Shown: positions 28,659-38,938, numbered from the stretch's first letter. The stretch is DNA of 64,000 nucleotides from Stenotrophomonas nematodicola (GCF_009467805.1 NZ_WIAY01000002.1:372001-436000); one strand, 5' to 3'. Translations and numbers: made by a program. The notes: generated by a model not told the origin, from the letters alone.

Positions 28659-29751
28659 AGAGCTGGAGCGTGTCACGCTGCATCGCCTGCAAGGTAAACG
28701 GAATGCGCGACGGCAGCGTGGGCGGTTGCGCCAACAGGTGGCGGGCCTGCGCCAGCAATGCGTCGCTGTCGTGCAAGGGTACCGCGCCGGACGGCTGCAG
28801 GTGCTGCAGCAGCTCGCCCACGCCGCCGTGGTTCCAGCCCAGTACAGGTCGGCCCACCGACAACGCCTCGACCACGGTGCGGCCGAACGCTTCGGGTTTG
28901 TCGGAGAGCTGCAGCACCAGGTCGCTGGCCGCATACGCCTGCGCGATCTTCGCGGTGGGCGCGGTGATCAGCACGGCGTCGGCCACGCCGAGGCTGCGCG
29001 CCTGCTGTTCCAGCTCGGCCACGTACGCCTCACGCCCCGGTTCGCGGGTGCCGGGCATCCACAGCCGCGCCGGTACGCCGCCGGCGTGCAGGCCCGCCAG
29101 CAGCTGCAGCGCATGGCGGTGCCCCTTGAGACGGGTACCACGCCCGGGCAGCAGCAGCAGCGGCGCCTCGCCCGCCAGGGCGGGATGTGCCTGCGCCACG
29201 GCCAGCCGCGCGCGGCGGTCCTGGCGCGGCACACGCGGGAACTGCGCCGGGTCCACGCCACGCGGGATCACCTGCAGGCGCTGCGGGTCCACGTCCGGGT
29301 AATGCTGGCGGACGAAGTCGCGGACGCACCGGGAAACGCAGATCACCCGTTCGCCGCTGGTCATCACCGCGCTGTAGCGGCCCGGTGAGTTGAGCCCATG
29401 CACCGTGGTGACCCAGTGCGGGCGGCGCGCGGCCGGCAGGTTGCGCACCGCATACAGGCCCAGCCAGGCAGGCAGGCGGGAGCGCGCGTGCACGATGTCC
29501 GCGCCGACCTCGTTGAACAGATTGCGCAGGGTCAGGACGTGTCGGAGGGTCAGCAGCGATTTGCGGCCGATGTCCAGCGTAAGGTGCTCGGCACCGCTGG
29601 CCAGCAGCGGCTCGACCAGACGCCCCCCCGCAGACACGACGATGGCCCGGTGGCCAGCGGCAACCAGGGCGGAGGCGATCTCAAGGGTGGAGCGTTCGAC
29701 CCCGCCGGAGTGCAGCGCCGGCAGCAGCTGCACCACGGTCATGGGGCGCAC
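28639..29751 (-). CDS. Glycosyltransferase family 4-type
   Basis: A 370-residue GT-B glycosyltransferase. The N-terminal acceptor domain begins VVQLLPALHSGGVERSTLEI, typical of GT4 enzymes. The donor site includes LLLPGRGTRLKGH and the E-X7-E-like stretch SDKPEAFGRTVVEALSVGRP. It is probably cytoplasmic and involved in LPS-core or surface-glycan assembly with the adjacent ligase gene. ATG 29742 (3 residues in) is an alternative start. The donor sugar cannot be predicted. Confidence 0.82.
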   Translation of the reverse strand: MRPMTVVQLLPALHSGGVERSTLEIASALVAAGHRAIVVSAGGRLVEPLLASGAEHLTLDIGRKSLLTLRHVLTLRNLFNEVGADIVHARSRLPAWLGLYAVRNLPAARRPHWVTTVHGLNSPGRYSAVMTSGERVICVSRCVRDFVRQHYPDVDPQRLQVIPRGVDPAQFPRVPRQDRRARLAVAQAHPALAGEAPLLLLPGRGTRLKGHRHALQLLAGLHAGGVPARLWMPGTREPGREAYVAELEQQARSLGVADAVLITAPTAKIAQAYAASDLVLQLSDKPEAFGRTVVEALSVGRPVLGWNHGGVGELLQHLQPSGAVPLHDSDALLAQARHLLAQPPTLPSRIPFTLQAMQRDTLQLYASLAG

Positions 29752-29766
29752 GGATGCTGGCGCCGG

Positions 29767-29964
29767 TCAGTCGGCGAGCACGAACACCGAGCCGCAGTAC
29801 GGGCACGCGGCCTCGCCCTTGGGCTCGTCTTCGATCGGCAGGTACACGCGCGGGTGCGAGTTCCACAGGGCCATTTCCGGCGTCGGGCAGCTCAGCGGCA
29901 GGTCGCTGCGGTGCACGGTGTAACGCTTCTCGGCGTTGGCGGGCGCGGTGGCGGTATGGCTCAT
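29767..29964 (-). CDS. CHCC-type zinc-finger protein
   Basis: A 65-residue protein with the zf-CHCC arrangement: Cys in DLPLSCPTPEM, His in WNSHPRVYLPI, and the CPYCGSVF knuckle at the C-terminus. This family is related to the mitochondrial complex I subunit NDUFS6 and is widespread as a short protein in proteobacteria. I chose the ATG at 29964; a further in-frame ATG at 29979 exists. It ends 15 nt upstream of the glycosyltransferase start and may be cotranscribed with it. Confidence 0.8.
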   Translation of the reverse strand: MSHTATAPANAEKRYTVHRSDLPLSCPTPEMALWNSHPRVYLPIEDEPKGEAACPYCGSVFVLAD

Positions 29965-30339
29965 GGCGTGGACACACAAAGGAATTGCGAGGCCCGCGAT
30001 TCTAGCACCTGGAGCGCCGCGGGGCCGCTGCCGGTGACGCGGCGGTGATGTCGGCCCGACCCATCCGACCGACCTTTTTAAATCGATCCAAATCGACTGT
30101 CAACCAGGCACCGATTTCAGCCGAAATCCGGATTTAGATCGAACTAATTTCACTTGTCAGGGTGGGTCCGCCTGTTGCAGCATCGGACCGGTTCCGATCC
30201 ACCACCCGATCGCATGGCCCGTCCCCCGCCGGACATGCATCGCCTCTTCGGCCGCCCCCGTGGCGGCCGGTGCGATGCTGTCTGACGTGGTCGCCGATGC
30301 GGGCCCTGCCTGCCGCCTGCCCTTTCGGGAGACCCTTGC
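29965..30339 (+). promoter_or_regulatory. Upstream region of the GH92 gene with clustered inverted repeats
   Basis: A 375-bp gap with an AT-rich core at 30075-30155 in otherwise GC-rich DNA. It holds AAATCGA twice (30080-30086, 30090-30096), the inverted repeat GATTTC-AGCC-GAAATC (30113-30128) and the overlapping perfect palindrome AAATCCGGATTT (30124-30135). Such repeats are typical operators of LacI- or GntR-type sugar regulators. No regulator gene is adjacent, so the protein that binds is unknown. No ORF with convincing coding character is seen here. Confidence 0.5.
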
Positions 30340-33300
30340 ATGACCCTGTCCGCCCCCCGCCACGCCCTCCTCCCCCTGGCCCTCGCCGTGGCCTGCGCCG
30401 CTGCGGCGTTCCCCGCCGCCGGCCAGGGCCTGCAGACCTCGTTCGAAGCCGGGCAGCCGTCGCCGACGGCCACTGCCGCTGCGGGCACGCTGCGGGTTGC
30501 GGTGGGCAACGGACCACGCGCGCCGTACGCGGCCAAGGCCGGGGTGGGCTACAGCGGCCTGCGGGCGCTGCACTACACCAGTGCGGGCGGTACCGCACGC
30601 ACGCGGCTGTTCGCCACCGACCTGACCATCGATGCCGATACCACGCTGTCGTGGCTGGTGCTGCCGGAAATCGTCGCCAAGGACACCGTCGCCTCCACGT
30701 ATGTGTCGTTGGACCTGGTGCTGGACAATGGCCAACGCGTCTCGGCGAGCGCCGCGCGCGACCAGCATGGCGTGGCGCTGGGCGCCCGCGCGCAGGGCGA
30801 CTCGAAGACCCTGTATCCGCAGCAGTGGGCGCGCAAGGCGGTCCGGCTGGGCGATGTGGCCGGATTGCGCGGGCGCCGCGTGGTGGCACTGGAGCTGGAG
30901 GTGGCCGCCGCGGACGGCGCGCCGGTGTCGGGCTGGATCGATGACATCGTGCTGGACGCGCAGCCGCGCACAGTGCCGCAGCGACCGTCGGACTGGGTGC
31001 TGACCACCCGCGGGACGCAGGCCAACGGCACGTTCTCGCGCGGCAACAATTTCCCGGCCACGGCGGTACCGCACGGCTTCAACTTCTGGACCCCGGTGAC
31101 CGACGCCGGCGCGTTGAACTGGCTGTACCGCTGGAACGAGCAGAACGATGCGTCCAACCGCCCGCAGTTGCAGGCGCTGGCCCTGAGCCATCAGCCCAGC
31201 CCGTGGATGGGCGACCGCCAGACCTTCCAGGTGATGCCCTCCACCGCGCGTGGCGTGCCCGTCGCCGACCGCGCCAAACGGGCGCTGACCTTCTCCCACG
31301 ACAACGAGCGCGCGCGGCCGTACCGGTACGACGTGCGTTTCGACAACGGCCTGTCCGCTGCGATCGCGCCGACCGACCATGCCGCGCTGTTCCGCTTCGA
31401 GTTCCCGGCCGAGGGCGATGCCAACCTGCTGTTCGACAATGTCGACGCGCGTGGCGGTCTGACGCTGGACGCCGCCAGCCAGACCCTGTCCGGCTACACC
31501 GACACGCGCAGCGGGCTGTCCAACGGTGCCACCCGCATGTACGTGGTGGCCCGCTTCGACCGCCCGTGGCGCAGCAGCGGCCGCATCGAGACCGGGCGCC
31601 CCACCGGCTACATCAAGTTCGACGTCGACCACGACCGGCGCGTCACCATGCGCATCGCCACCTCGCTGATCTCGCTGGACCAGGCGCGCCACAATCTTGC
31701 GCTGGAGCTGGCCGCCGACGATGACCTGGAGCGGGTGGCCGCGCGCGCGCAGGACGCCTGGGACGCGCGCCTGGCACCTTTCGACATCGGCGATGCCAGC
31801 GACGACCAGAAGACCACGCTGTATTCCAGCCTCTATCGTCTGTATCTGTACCCCAACTCGGGGCATGAAAACGCCGGCACCGCCGCCGCGCCGGACTGGC
31901 GCTATGCCAGCCAGGCCAGCGCCGCCGACGACAACACCGACGGCAGCGCTGTGCGCAGCTTCGCGCCGGTGCGCGACGGCAAGGTGTACGTCAACAACGG
32001 CTTCTGGGACACCTTCCGCACCACCTGGCCGGCGTACGCGCTGTTCACCCCCGACGATGCCGGTGCGCTGGTGCAGGGCTTCCTGGAGCAGTACCGCGCC
32101 GGCGGCTGGGTCGCGCGCTGGTCTTCGCCCGGCTATGCCGACCTGATGGTGGGCACCAGTTCGGACGTGGCGTTTGCCGATGCGTGGCTGAAGGGCATCG
32201 GCGGCTTCGATCCCGAAGAGGCCTACGCGGCTGCGTTGAAGAACGCCACCGTGGTGCCACCGGACCGCCATGTCGGCCGCAAGGGCATGGACCGCTCCAC
32301 GTTCCGCGGCTATGCCAGTGCCGACGTGCACGAGGGCATGTCGTGGACGATGGAAGGGGCGCTCAACGACTTCGGCATCGCCAACATGGCCGAGGCACTG
32401 TCCCGTCGCGCGGGCAGCGCTGCCGCGCGCGCACGCTACGCCACCGAAGCCGACTACTTCCGCCACCGGGCCGGCACCTACGCCACCCTGTTCGATCCGG
32501 CGGCGGGCTTCTTCCAGGGCCGCACCGCAGACGGTGCGTGGCGCGTGGACGCCAAGGACTACGACCCGCGCGTGTGGGGCCACGACTACACCGAATCCAA
32601 TGGCTGGACCTTCGCCTTCACCGCCGCGCACGACGGCGAGGGCCTGGCCGCGCTGTACGGCGGACGCGACGGGCTCGCCGCCAAACTGGATGCCTTCTTC
32701 GCCACCCCCGAAACCGCCGACCCGGCCTTCGCCGGCTCCTACGGCGGGACCATCCACGAAATGACCGAGGCGCGCGATGTGCGCATGGGCATGTACGCAC
32801 ACAGCAACCAGCCGGCGCACCACATTCCGTGGATGTACCTGTACGCCGGACAGCCGTGGAAAACCCAGAAGCACGTGCGCGAGATCCTGTCGCGGCTGTA
32901 CGTGGGCAGCGAGATCGGCCAGGGCTACCCGGGCGACGAGGACAACGGTGAAACCTCGGCGTGGTACGTGCTGGCCTCGCTGGGTCTGTACCCGCTGCGC
33001 ATGGGCGCGCCGGAGTACGTGATCGGTTCGCCCCTGTTCCGCCACGCCAAGGTGACGCTGCAGGGCGGCGCGGTGCTGACCGTGAACGCGCCGGAGAATT
33101 CGCGCGACAACGTGTACGTGCAGTCACTGAAGATCAACGGTCGGCCGTGGGCGAAGACCTGGGTGCCGCACGAGGTGATCGCCAAGGGGGCCACCCTCGA
33201 CTTCGTGATGGGCCCGGCGCCGTCGACATGGGGAACCGGCCCGGACGACGCGCCGCGCTCGCTCACCGCGCGTGGCCAGCGCCCTGCCCTGCTGCATGAC

Positions 33301-33687
33301 CTGCTGGGCGCCGGCGCACAGGCGCAGACCGCCGATGGCGCGGCATTGCCGGCCCTGATCGATGACGATGCCGCCACCACCGTGCCGGTGGGCACCGGGA
33401 CGATCGTGCTCACCGGACTGGCCGATGGCGCTGCCACGATGTACACGCTGACCAGCGGCACCGGCCCGGTCCGCGGCGGCGCATGGACGCTGGAAGCGCG
33501 TCGCAGCGGCGGCCGCTGGACCACGCTGGACGAGCGACGCGGCGAAGCCTTCGACTGGGCGCAGCAGACCCGGCCGTTCGCCATCGGCAGACCCGGCCGC
33601 TACGCCGAGTACCGCCTGCGCATCGCCGCGCCGGGACGGATGCAGCTGGCCGAGATCGAGCTTCTGGCACCGATGGGGGAGCACTGA
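30340..33687 (+). CDS. GH92 family alpha-mannosidase (secreted)
   Basis: Exo-acting, Ca2+-dependent alpha-1,2-mannosidase family enzyme, usually active on N-glycan or fungal mannan chains. The 1115-residue protein has a signal peptide (to about residue 28) and an N-terminal beta-sandwich. The GH92 catalytic barrel includes NNGFWDTFRTTWPAY, SSPGYADLMVGT, MEGALNDFGIANMA, HSNQPAHHIPWMYLYAGQPW and GYPGDEDNGETSAWYVL, the last holding the catalytic-site acids. An extra C-terminal region after about residue 960 ends in a discoidin-like sandwich. Length exceeds the GH92 core (about 750) because of the added terminal domains. It is followed after 2 nt by a secreted metallopeptidase gene. Confidence 0.9.
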   Translation: MTLSAPRHALLPLALAVACAAAAFPAAGQGLQTSFEAGQPSPTATAAAGTLRVAVGNGPRAPYAAKAGVGYSGLRALHYTSAGGTARTRLFATDLTIDADTTLSWLVLPEIVAKDTVASTYVSLDLVLDNGQRVSASAARDQHGVALGARAQGDSKTLYPQQWARKAVRLGDVAGLRGRRVVALELEVAAADGAPVSGWIDDIVLDAQPRTVPQRPSDWVLTTRGTQANGTFSRGNNFPATAVPHGFNFWTPVTDAGALNWLYRWNEQNDASNRPQLQALALSHQPSPWMGDRQTFQVMPSTARGVPVADRAKRALTFSHDNERARPYRYDVRFDNGLSAAIAPTDHAALFRFEFPAEGDANLLFDNVDARGGLTLDAASQTLSGYTDTRSGLSNGATRMYVVARFDRPWRSSGRIETGRPTGYIKFDVDHDRRVTMRIATSLISLDQARHNLALELAADDDLERVAARAQDAWDARLAPFDIGDASDDQKTTLYSSLYRLYLYPNSGHENAGTAAAPDWRYASQASAADDNTDGSAVRSFAPVRDGKVYVNNGFWDTFRTTWPAYALFTPDDAGALVQGFLEQYRAGGWVARWSSPGYADLMVGTSSDVAFADAWLKGIGGFDPEEAYAAALKNATVVPPDRHVGRKGMDRSTFRGYASADVHEGMSWTMEGALNDFGIANMAEALSRRAGSAAARARYATEADYFRHRAGTYATLFDPAAGFFQGRTADGAWRVDAKDYDPRVWGHDYTESNGWTFAFTAAHDGEGLAALYGGRDGLAAKLDAFFATPETADPAFAGSYGGTIHEMTEARDVRMGMYAHSNQPAHHIPWMYLYAGQPWKTQKHVREILSRLYVGSEIGQGYPGDEDNGETSAWYVLASLGLYPLRMGAPEYVIGSPLFRHAKVTLQGGAVLTVNAPENSRDNVYVQSLKINGRPWAKTWVPHEVIAKGATLDFVMGPAPSTWGTGPDDAPRSLTARGQRPALLHDLLGAGAQAQTADGAALPALIDDDAATTVPVGTGTIVLTGLADGAATMYTLTSGTGPVRGGAWTLEARRSGGRWTTLDERRGEAFDWAQQTRPFAIGRPGRYAEYRLRIAAPGRMQLAEIELLAPMGEH

Positions 33688-33689
33688 GC

Positions 33690-34394
33690 ATGGGCATGAC
33701 CGGTTTTCTGAAGCACGCGGCCGGCACGACCCTGCTGCTGGGGGCGCTGGGGGCGTTCGATGCGGCCGCGTTCGACGCCACCGAGCACCGGGAGGGTGTG
33801 ACCCTGACCTACAGCGATCCATCAGATGCGCTGGCCGCCCCGGTGCGGTCACGCATCATCGAGACGTTCTTCGCGGCCTACGTGCGCGAACGGGCCGACT
33901 TCCATCCCGGCGCACCGGCGCAGGTGCGCATCGTGATCGATCCGGGCTACGACGGCATCGCGTACGTTGGCGAGAAGGAAAAGGCGGCCACCATCACCAT
34001 CAACCCGGCCTGGCTGGCCAAACACCCCGACGACATCGACCTGGTCACGCATGAGGCGATGCATATCGTGCAGGGCTATCCGGAGTACGCCAACGAACGC
34101 GTGCCGGGCTGGCTGGTGGAGGGCATCGCCGACTACGCGCGCGACCGCTATGGCAGCGACAATGCCGCCGCTGGCTGGGCGCTGCCGACGACGGTGAAGG
34201 ATGGGCAGAACGTCGAGACCGGCTACCGGGTGACCGGCGCGTTTCTGAAGTGGGGCGAGGCGCGACACCCGGGCCTGGTGAAGGCCCTGGACGGCGCATT
34301 GCGCGACGGGCGGTATACACCGGCCCTGTGGGAGCAGCAGACCGGCCTGGCGTTGCCTGCGCTGTGGGCGCAGTACGCCCGGATCGACAGATGA
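33690..34394 (+). CDS. Basic secretory protein family putative metallopeptidase
   Basis: A 234-residue secreted protein with a signal peptide to about residue 28. It carries the zinc-binding HEAMH motif (His121-His125) in DLVTHEAMHIVQGYPEYANERVPGWLVEGIADYARDRYG, where the downstream Glu/Asp would be the third ligand region. This matches the basic secretory protein (BSP) family, found in plants as defence proteins and in bacteria and fungi as secreted proteins. The start is 2 nt after the GH92 gene, so both are probably induced together. Substrate unknown; glycoprotein degradation is an inference from the neighbour. Confidence 0.8.
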   Translation: MGMTGFLKHAAGTTLLLGALGAFDAAAFDATEHREGVTLTYSDPSDALAAPVRSRIIETFFAAYVRERADFHPGAPAQVRIVIDPGYDGIAYVGEKEKAATITINPAWLAKHPDDIDLVTHEAMHIVQGYPEYANERVPGWLVEGIADYARDRYGSDNAAAGWALPTTVKDGQNVETGYRVTGAFLKWGEARHPGLVKALDGALRDGRYTPALWEQQTGLALPALWAQYARIDR

Positions 34395-34466
34395 GGCCGG
34401 GATGGCAGCGCCCACCGCCGGTCGACGGGGCGCATCCGCGCGCCAGGGCATCGGTGGCAGTGCGGA

Positions 34467-34490
34467 GGGCCGCCGACCAACGGCCGGCCC
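34467..34490 (-). repeat. SMAG-like palindrome
   Basis: Inverted repeat GGGCCGCCGACC-AACGGCCGGCCC downstream of the 24-codon minus-strand ORF and the basic secretory protein gene. It is a degenerate SMAG form without an intact GTAG. Confidence 0.5.
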
Positions 34491-34497
34491 TGCCGGG

Positions 34498-34572
34498 TCA
34501 GCGTGCGCGGACCAGGCCGGCGTACAGCGCGAACAGCTGTTTGAAGTACCGCTTGGTTTCTCGATGACGCAT
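34498..34572 (-). CDS. 24-residue basic ORF (candidate small protein)
   Basis: ATG 34572 is preceded by GGAG 7 nt upstream and the ORF ends TGA before a stable palindrome. The peptide starts MRHRETKRYFKQLFALYAGL and ends VRAR; it is amphipathic and basic with a hydrophobic centre. It lies alone in a 396-bp gap (34395-34790) between convergent genes. I do not recognise it, and no promoter is evident. Apart from this ORF, the repeat and the maeB 3' hairpins, the gap shows nothing else. Confidence 0.3.
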   Translation of the reverse strand: MRHRETKRYFKQLFALYAGLVRAR

Positions 34573-34743
34573 GACACCGCTCCGCAGGCTGGCCAATGAT
34601 GATCTGGTCGGGCCCAGGGTGGGGGCGGCCGCGTGGACCGTCCCCACGGCCGGGCCGCGTGGGGGTATTGGGCCCTTGGGAGGTTGCAGGCGGGTGACGC
34701 CTGTGCGGCGCGCGTATGGCAGAGGCACTGCGCGAAACCAGAA

Positions 34744-34803
34744 CGCGCCCCGAAGGGCGCGCGCTGGCAACCGGTCGTGGGAAGAACGCCTTAGGCGTTC
34801 TTC
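34744..34803 (-). terminator. 3'-end hairpins of maeB
   Basis: AAGAACGCC (34783-34791) / GGCGTTCTT (34795-34803) is a perfect 9-bp stem whose loop is the stop codon itself (TAA on the minus strand). A second stem further down on the minus strand, CGCGCCC-TTCG-GGGCGCG (34761-34744), has a stable UUCG loop and then TTCTGGTTT. Together they resemble a two-hairpin terminator. Confidence 0.6.
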
Positions 34804-37082
34804 TCCGCCTCCAGCTGCTTGCGGATCTGCGCATCCACGGCCGCGATGGCGGTCATGTTGAGCACACGGCGCGAGGTCGCGCTGGTGGTCAGGATGTGCA
34901 CCGGCTTGGCCACGCCCATCAGGATCGGGCCGATCGCCACGCCATCGGTGAACACGCGCACCAGGTTGTAGGCGATGTTGGCCGCCTCCAGGTTGGGCAG
35001 CACGAACAGGTTGGCACGGCCCTTCAGCGTGCTGTCCGGCAGCAGCTTGTGGCGCAGCGCCTCGTCCCACGCGGTATCGCCCTGCATTTCGCCATCCACG
35101 TTCAGGCGCGGATTGCGCTTGAGCAGCAGCGAACGCACGGTGCGCATCTTCAGCGCATCCCTGGAATCGTGGCTGCCGAAGTTGGAGTGCGACAGCAGCG
35201 CCACCTTCGGTTCGATCCCGAACAGCTTCATGCGGTAGGCCGCCTGCAGGGTCGCTTCGCAGATCTGCTCGGCGGTCGGATCCTCCTGCACGTGGGTGTC
35301 CACGAAGAAGAACACGCCCTGCTGGTTGATCACACCGGTCATGGCCGAGGTCGACGTCACCTTCGACTCCAGCGGCAGCACGCTGCGCACATAGCCCAGC
35401 TTCTTGTGGAAGCGGCCGACCACGCCGGTCAGCATCGCGTCGGCTTCGCCGCGCGCGACCATCACCGCCGCGATCAGCGTCGGGCGCGACCGCATCAGGT
35501 TCTTGGCGGCCGCCACGGTCACACCGCGACGGCCGGTGAGGTTGTGGTAGTACTGCCAGTAATCGTTGAAGCGCGGGTCGTCGTTGATGTTGGTGATGTC
35601 AAAGTCGACACCGGCCTTCATGCGCAGGCCCATGCGCTCGATGCGCGATTCGATCACGTCGGGGCGGCCGATCAGGATCGGCTGCGCCAGGCCTTCGTCG
35701 ACCACGTTCTGCACCGCACGCAGCACCACTTCCTCTTCGCCCTCGGCATACACCACGCGCTGCTTGTCCGAACGCGCGCGGTCGTACACCGGCTTCATCA
35801 TCAGGCTGGTGCGGTAGACGAACTGGGCCAGCTTCTCGCGGTAGGCGCCCATGTCGGCCACCGGACGGGTCGCCACGCCCGAATCCATCGCGGCCTGTGC
35901 CACGGCGGCCGACAGCTCGACCAGCAGGCGGCGATCGAACGGGCGCGGAATCAGGTAGTCGCGGCCGAAACTCGGGGTCTCATCGCCATAGGCCGACCCC
36001 AGGTCGCTGGCCTCGCGGCGTGCCATCGCGGCGATCGCGTGCACGCAGGCGATCTTCATGTCTTCGTTGATCGCGGTGGCGCCCACGTCCAGCGCCCCGC
36101 GGAACAGGTACGGGAAGCACAGCACGTTGTTGATCTGGTTCGGGTAGTCCGAACGACCGGTGCCGATGATCGCGTCCGGGCGTACCGAACGGGCCACTTC
36201 CGGCATGATTTCCGGGGTCGGGTTGGCCAGCGCGAAGATCACCGGGTCCTTGGCCATCGTCCTGACCATGTCCGCGGTCAGGATGCCCGGGGCCGAAAGG
36301 CCCAGGAAGATGTCCGCACCGTCGACGATCTCGGCCAGCGTGCGCTTGTCGGTATCGCGCGCGTAGCGCGCCTTCTCCGGGTCCAGGTCGCTGCGGCCGG
36401 TGTGGATCACGCCGTCGCGGTCGAAGGCGAGGATGTTCTCCTTCTTCAGACCCAGCGACACCAGCATGTTGACGCAGGAAATACCCGCCGCGCCCATGCC
36501 GGTGGTGGCCAGCTTCACGTCTTCGATCTTCTTGCCGGTGACGACCATCGCGTTGAGCACTGCGGCGCCGACGATGATCGCGGTGCCGTGCTGGTCGTCA
36601 TGGAACACCGGGATGTTCATCCGCTCGCGCAGCTTGCGCTCGACGATGAAGCACTCCGGGGCCTTGATGTCTTCCAGGTTGATGCCCCCGAAGGTCGGCT
36701 CGAGCGAGGCGATGATGTCAACCAGCTTGTCCGGGTCGTTCTCATCGATCTCGATGTCGAACACATCGATGCCGGCGAACTTCTGGAAGAGCACGCCCTT
36801 GCCTTCCATCACCGGCTTGCCGGCCAGCGGGCCGATGTTGCCCAGGCCCAGCACGGCGGTGCCGTTGGAGATCACCGCAACCAGGTTGCCGCGGGCGGTG
36901 AGTTCGCTGGCCTGCTGAGGGTCGGCCATGATGGCCTCGCAGGCGTGTGCCACGCCCGGCGAGTACGCCAACGACAGATCACGCTGGGTCAGCATCGGCT
37001 TGGTCGCTGCGACGCGGATTTTGCCCGGCGGCGACATGCGGTGGTAATCGAGGGCAGCCTGTTTGAAATCTTCGTTGGACAT
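34791..37082 (-). CDS. maeB: NADP-dependent malic enzyme with C-terminal PTA-like domain
   Basis: Decarboxylates malate to pyruvate with NADP+. The 763-residue protein has the malic-enzyme domain in the first 430 residues ([53 protein letters not shown](P)-binding [12 protein letters not shown]). A phosphotransacetylase-like domain follows (about 440-760). This is the MaeB architecture, in which the PTA-like domain is regulatory. It lies beside a C4-dicarboxylate importer gene, so imported malate or fumarate can feed to pyruvate. A TATGAT -10-like box lies about 40 nt upstream on the minus strand (37124-37119). The 255-bp gap to dctA holds no gene I can support. Confidence 0.93.
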   Translation of the reverse strand: MSNEDFKQAALDYHRMSPPGKIRVAATKPMLTQRDLSLAYSPGVAHACEAIMADPQQASELTARGNLVAVISNGTAVLGLGNIGPLAGKPVMEGKGVLFQKFAGIDVFDIEIDENDPDKLVDIIASLEPTFGGINLEDIKAPECFIVERKLRERMNIPVFHDDQHGTAIIVGAAVLNAMVVTGKKIEDVKLATTGMGAAGISCVNMLVSLGLKKENILAFDRDGVIHTGRSDLDPEKARYARDTDKRTLAEIVDGADIFLGLSAPGILTADMVRTMAKDPVIFALANPTPEIMPEVARSVRPDAIIGTGRSDYPNQINNVLCFPYLFRGALDVGATAINEDMKIACVHAIAAMARREASDLGSAYGDETPSFGRDYLIPRPFDRRLLVELSAAVAQAAMDSGVATRPVADMGAYREKLAQFVYRTSLMMKPVYDRARSDKQRVVYAEGEEEVVLRAVQNVVDEGLAQPILIGRPDVIESRIERMGLRMKAGVDFDITNINDDPRFNDYWQYYHNLTGRRGVTVAAAKNLMRSRPTLIAAVMVARGEADAMLTGVVGRFHKKLGYVRSVLPLESKVTSTSAMTGVINQQGVFFFVDTHVQEDPTAEQICEATLQAAYRMKLFGIEPKVALLSHSNFGSHDSRDALKMRTVRSLLLKRNPRLNVDGEMQGDTAWDEALRHKLLPDSTLKGRANLFVLPNLEAANIAYNLVRVFTDGVAIGPILMGVAKPVHILTTSATSRRVLNMTAIAAVDAQIRKQLEAEKNA

Positions 37083-37337
37083 CGCTTTCTGCAGATGAAT
37101 GGGCGAGAGGAACAGGGGATCATACCCCCGTTGGCGTGGCCGGACCTGTCGCTACGCTGTCGCGGTCATGCTGCAACCGCACATAATCCAGCGCAGCGCG
37201 GCGGCCGTTCGCCGGCGTATGCAGGCCAGCCTGCCGCGCGCAGATGACAGCGCGCATCCGACGTTGGGAACAAAACATGGCCGTGCCGCCCCGGCAGGAA
37301 CGACACGACCATGCACCACACAATCAGATCACCGGGC

Positions 37338-38687
37338 TCAGTGGGCCGCGGCCGGCAGCGGCGCCGGCAGGTCGTCCACGACCAGCGGCGGCAGCTCCGA
37401 CTCGCGGCCATCGAGCACCATCGCCAGACGGTCGCGGTCCAGCGCGTTCTCCCAGCGCGAGACCACCACAGTGGCCACGGCATTGCCGATGAAGTTGGTC
37501 AGCGAGCGGCATTCGCTCATGAAACGGTCCACGCCGAGAATCAGCGCCATGCCGGCCACCGGCACCTCCGGCACCACGGCCAGGGTGGCGGCCAGGGTGA
37601 TGAAGCCGGCGCCGGTGACGCCGGCAGCGCCCTTGGAGCTGAGCATCGCCACCAGCAGCAGGGCGATCTGGTGGCCCAGGGTCAGTTCGGTGTTGGTGGC
37701 CTGGGCAATGAACAGCGCGGCCAGGGTCATGTAGATGTTGGTGCCGTCCAGGTTGAACGAGTAGCCGGTCGGGACCACCAGGCCCACCACGGACTTGCTG
37801 CAGCCGGCCTTCTCCATCTTCTCCATCAGCGAGGGCAGTGCCGATTCCGACGAAGACGTGCCCAGCACCAGCAGCAGCTCGGCCTTCAGGTAGCGGGCCA
37901 GCTTGAACACCGAGAACCCGCACAGGCGGCAGACCACGCCCAGGATCACGGCCACGAACAGGAAGGCGGTCAGGTAGAACGACCCCACCAGCCAGGCCAG
38001 GTTGACCAGCGACCCGACCCCGTACTTGCCGATGGTGAAGGCGATCGCGCCAAAGGCGCCGATCGGGGCGGCCTTCATCAGGATATGGACCAGGCGGAAC
38101 ACCGGGGCGGTCAGCGCCTCCAGGAAGGTCAGTACGGGGCGGCCCTTCTCGCCGGTCAGGGCCAGCGCGATGCCGAACAGTACGGCCACGAACAGTACCT
38201 GCAGGATGTTGCCCTCGACGAAGGCGCTGACCAGGGTGGACGGAATGATGTCCATCGCGAACCCGACCAGGGTCAGTTCGTGCGACTTCTCCACGTAGGT
38301 GTGGACCGCGGTCTGGTCCAGGTCGGCCGGGTTGATGTTCATGCCGGCACCGGGCTGCACCACGTGCGCCACCACCATGCCCACCACCAGCGCCAGGGTG
38401 GAGAAGAACAGGAAGTAGGCCATCGACTTGGCGAACACCCGGCCCACGGTGCGCAGGTGGGTCATGCCGGCGATGCCGGTGACGATGGTCAGGAAGATCA
38501 CCGGGGCGATGATCATCTTGACCAGCTTGATGAAGGCATCGCCGAGCGGCTTGAGCGATTCGGCAAACGCCGGCTCGTAGTGGCCGAGGATGGCACCCAG
38601 CACGATCGCCACCACCACCTGGAAGTACAGCTGGCGGTAGAACGGCAACGGCTTGGCCGCGAGCGGCGTGGAAGTGGGAACGTGCAT
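37338..38687 (-). CDS. dctA: C4-dicarboxylate transporter DctA
   Basis: Na+ or H+ symporter for succinate, fumarate and malate, of the DAACS family. The 449-residue membrane protein includes the serine-rich [17 protein letters not shown] re-entrant loop, the DctA signature [20 protein letters not shown], and the [19 protein letters not shown] helix. ATG 38687 has GGAG 6 nt upstream; an earlier ATG (38708) adds seven residues and is less likely. It diverges from a porin gene and a DctB-like sensor kinase gene, which suggests dicarboxylate-responsive control. Confidence 0.92.
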   Translation of the reverse strand: MHVPTSTPLAAKPLPFYRQLYFQVVVAIVLGAILGHYEPAFAESLKPLGDAFIKLVKMIIAPVIFLTIVTGIAGMTHLRTVGRVFAKSMAYFLFFSTLALVVGMVVAHVVQPGAGMNINPADLDQTAVHTYVEKSHELTLVGFAMDIIPSTLVSAFVEGNILQVLFVAVLFGIALALTGEKGRPVLTFLEALTAPVFRLVHILMKAAPIGAFGAIAFTIGKYGVGSLVNLAWLVGSFYLTAFLFVAVILGVVCRLCGFSVFKLARYLKAELLLVLGTSSSESALPSLMEKMEKAGCSKSVVGLVVPTGYSFNLDGTNIYMTLAALFIAQATNTELTLGHQIALLLVAMLSSKGAAGVTGAGFITLAATLAVVPEVPVAGMALILGVDRFMSECRSLTNFIGNAVATVVVSRWENALDRDRLAMVLDGRESELPPLVVDDLPAPLPAAAH

Positions 38688-38938
38688 GGGAAGCTCCGGC
38701 TGTATCACGAAGGAGGCCGGCCGCAGCGGGCGGCATCGGGCGTGGCCTTTTTACGCCGCCGTCCGCGCCACGCAGATAACCTATTGGTACTAGCCCCCCG
38801 GTTCAGCTCCCGCCGCTGCCTACACTGCACCGGCACCGCGCCCCCACGGCGACGGGTGGCCGTACCGGCCGGGGCCCTCCCCCACAGTTTTCCGGTCTGC
38901 GGCCGTTGTTGTTCTGCCCCATTCCTTTCAGATTGCCG

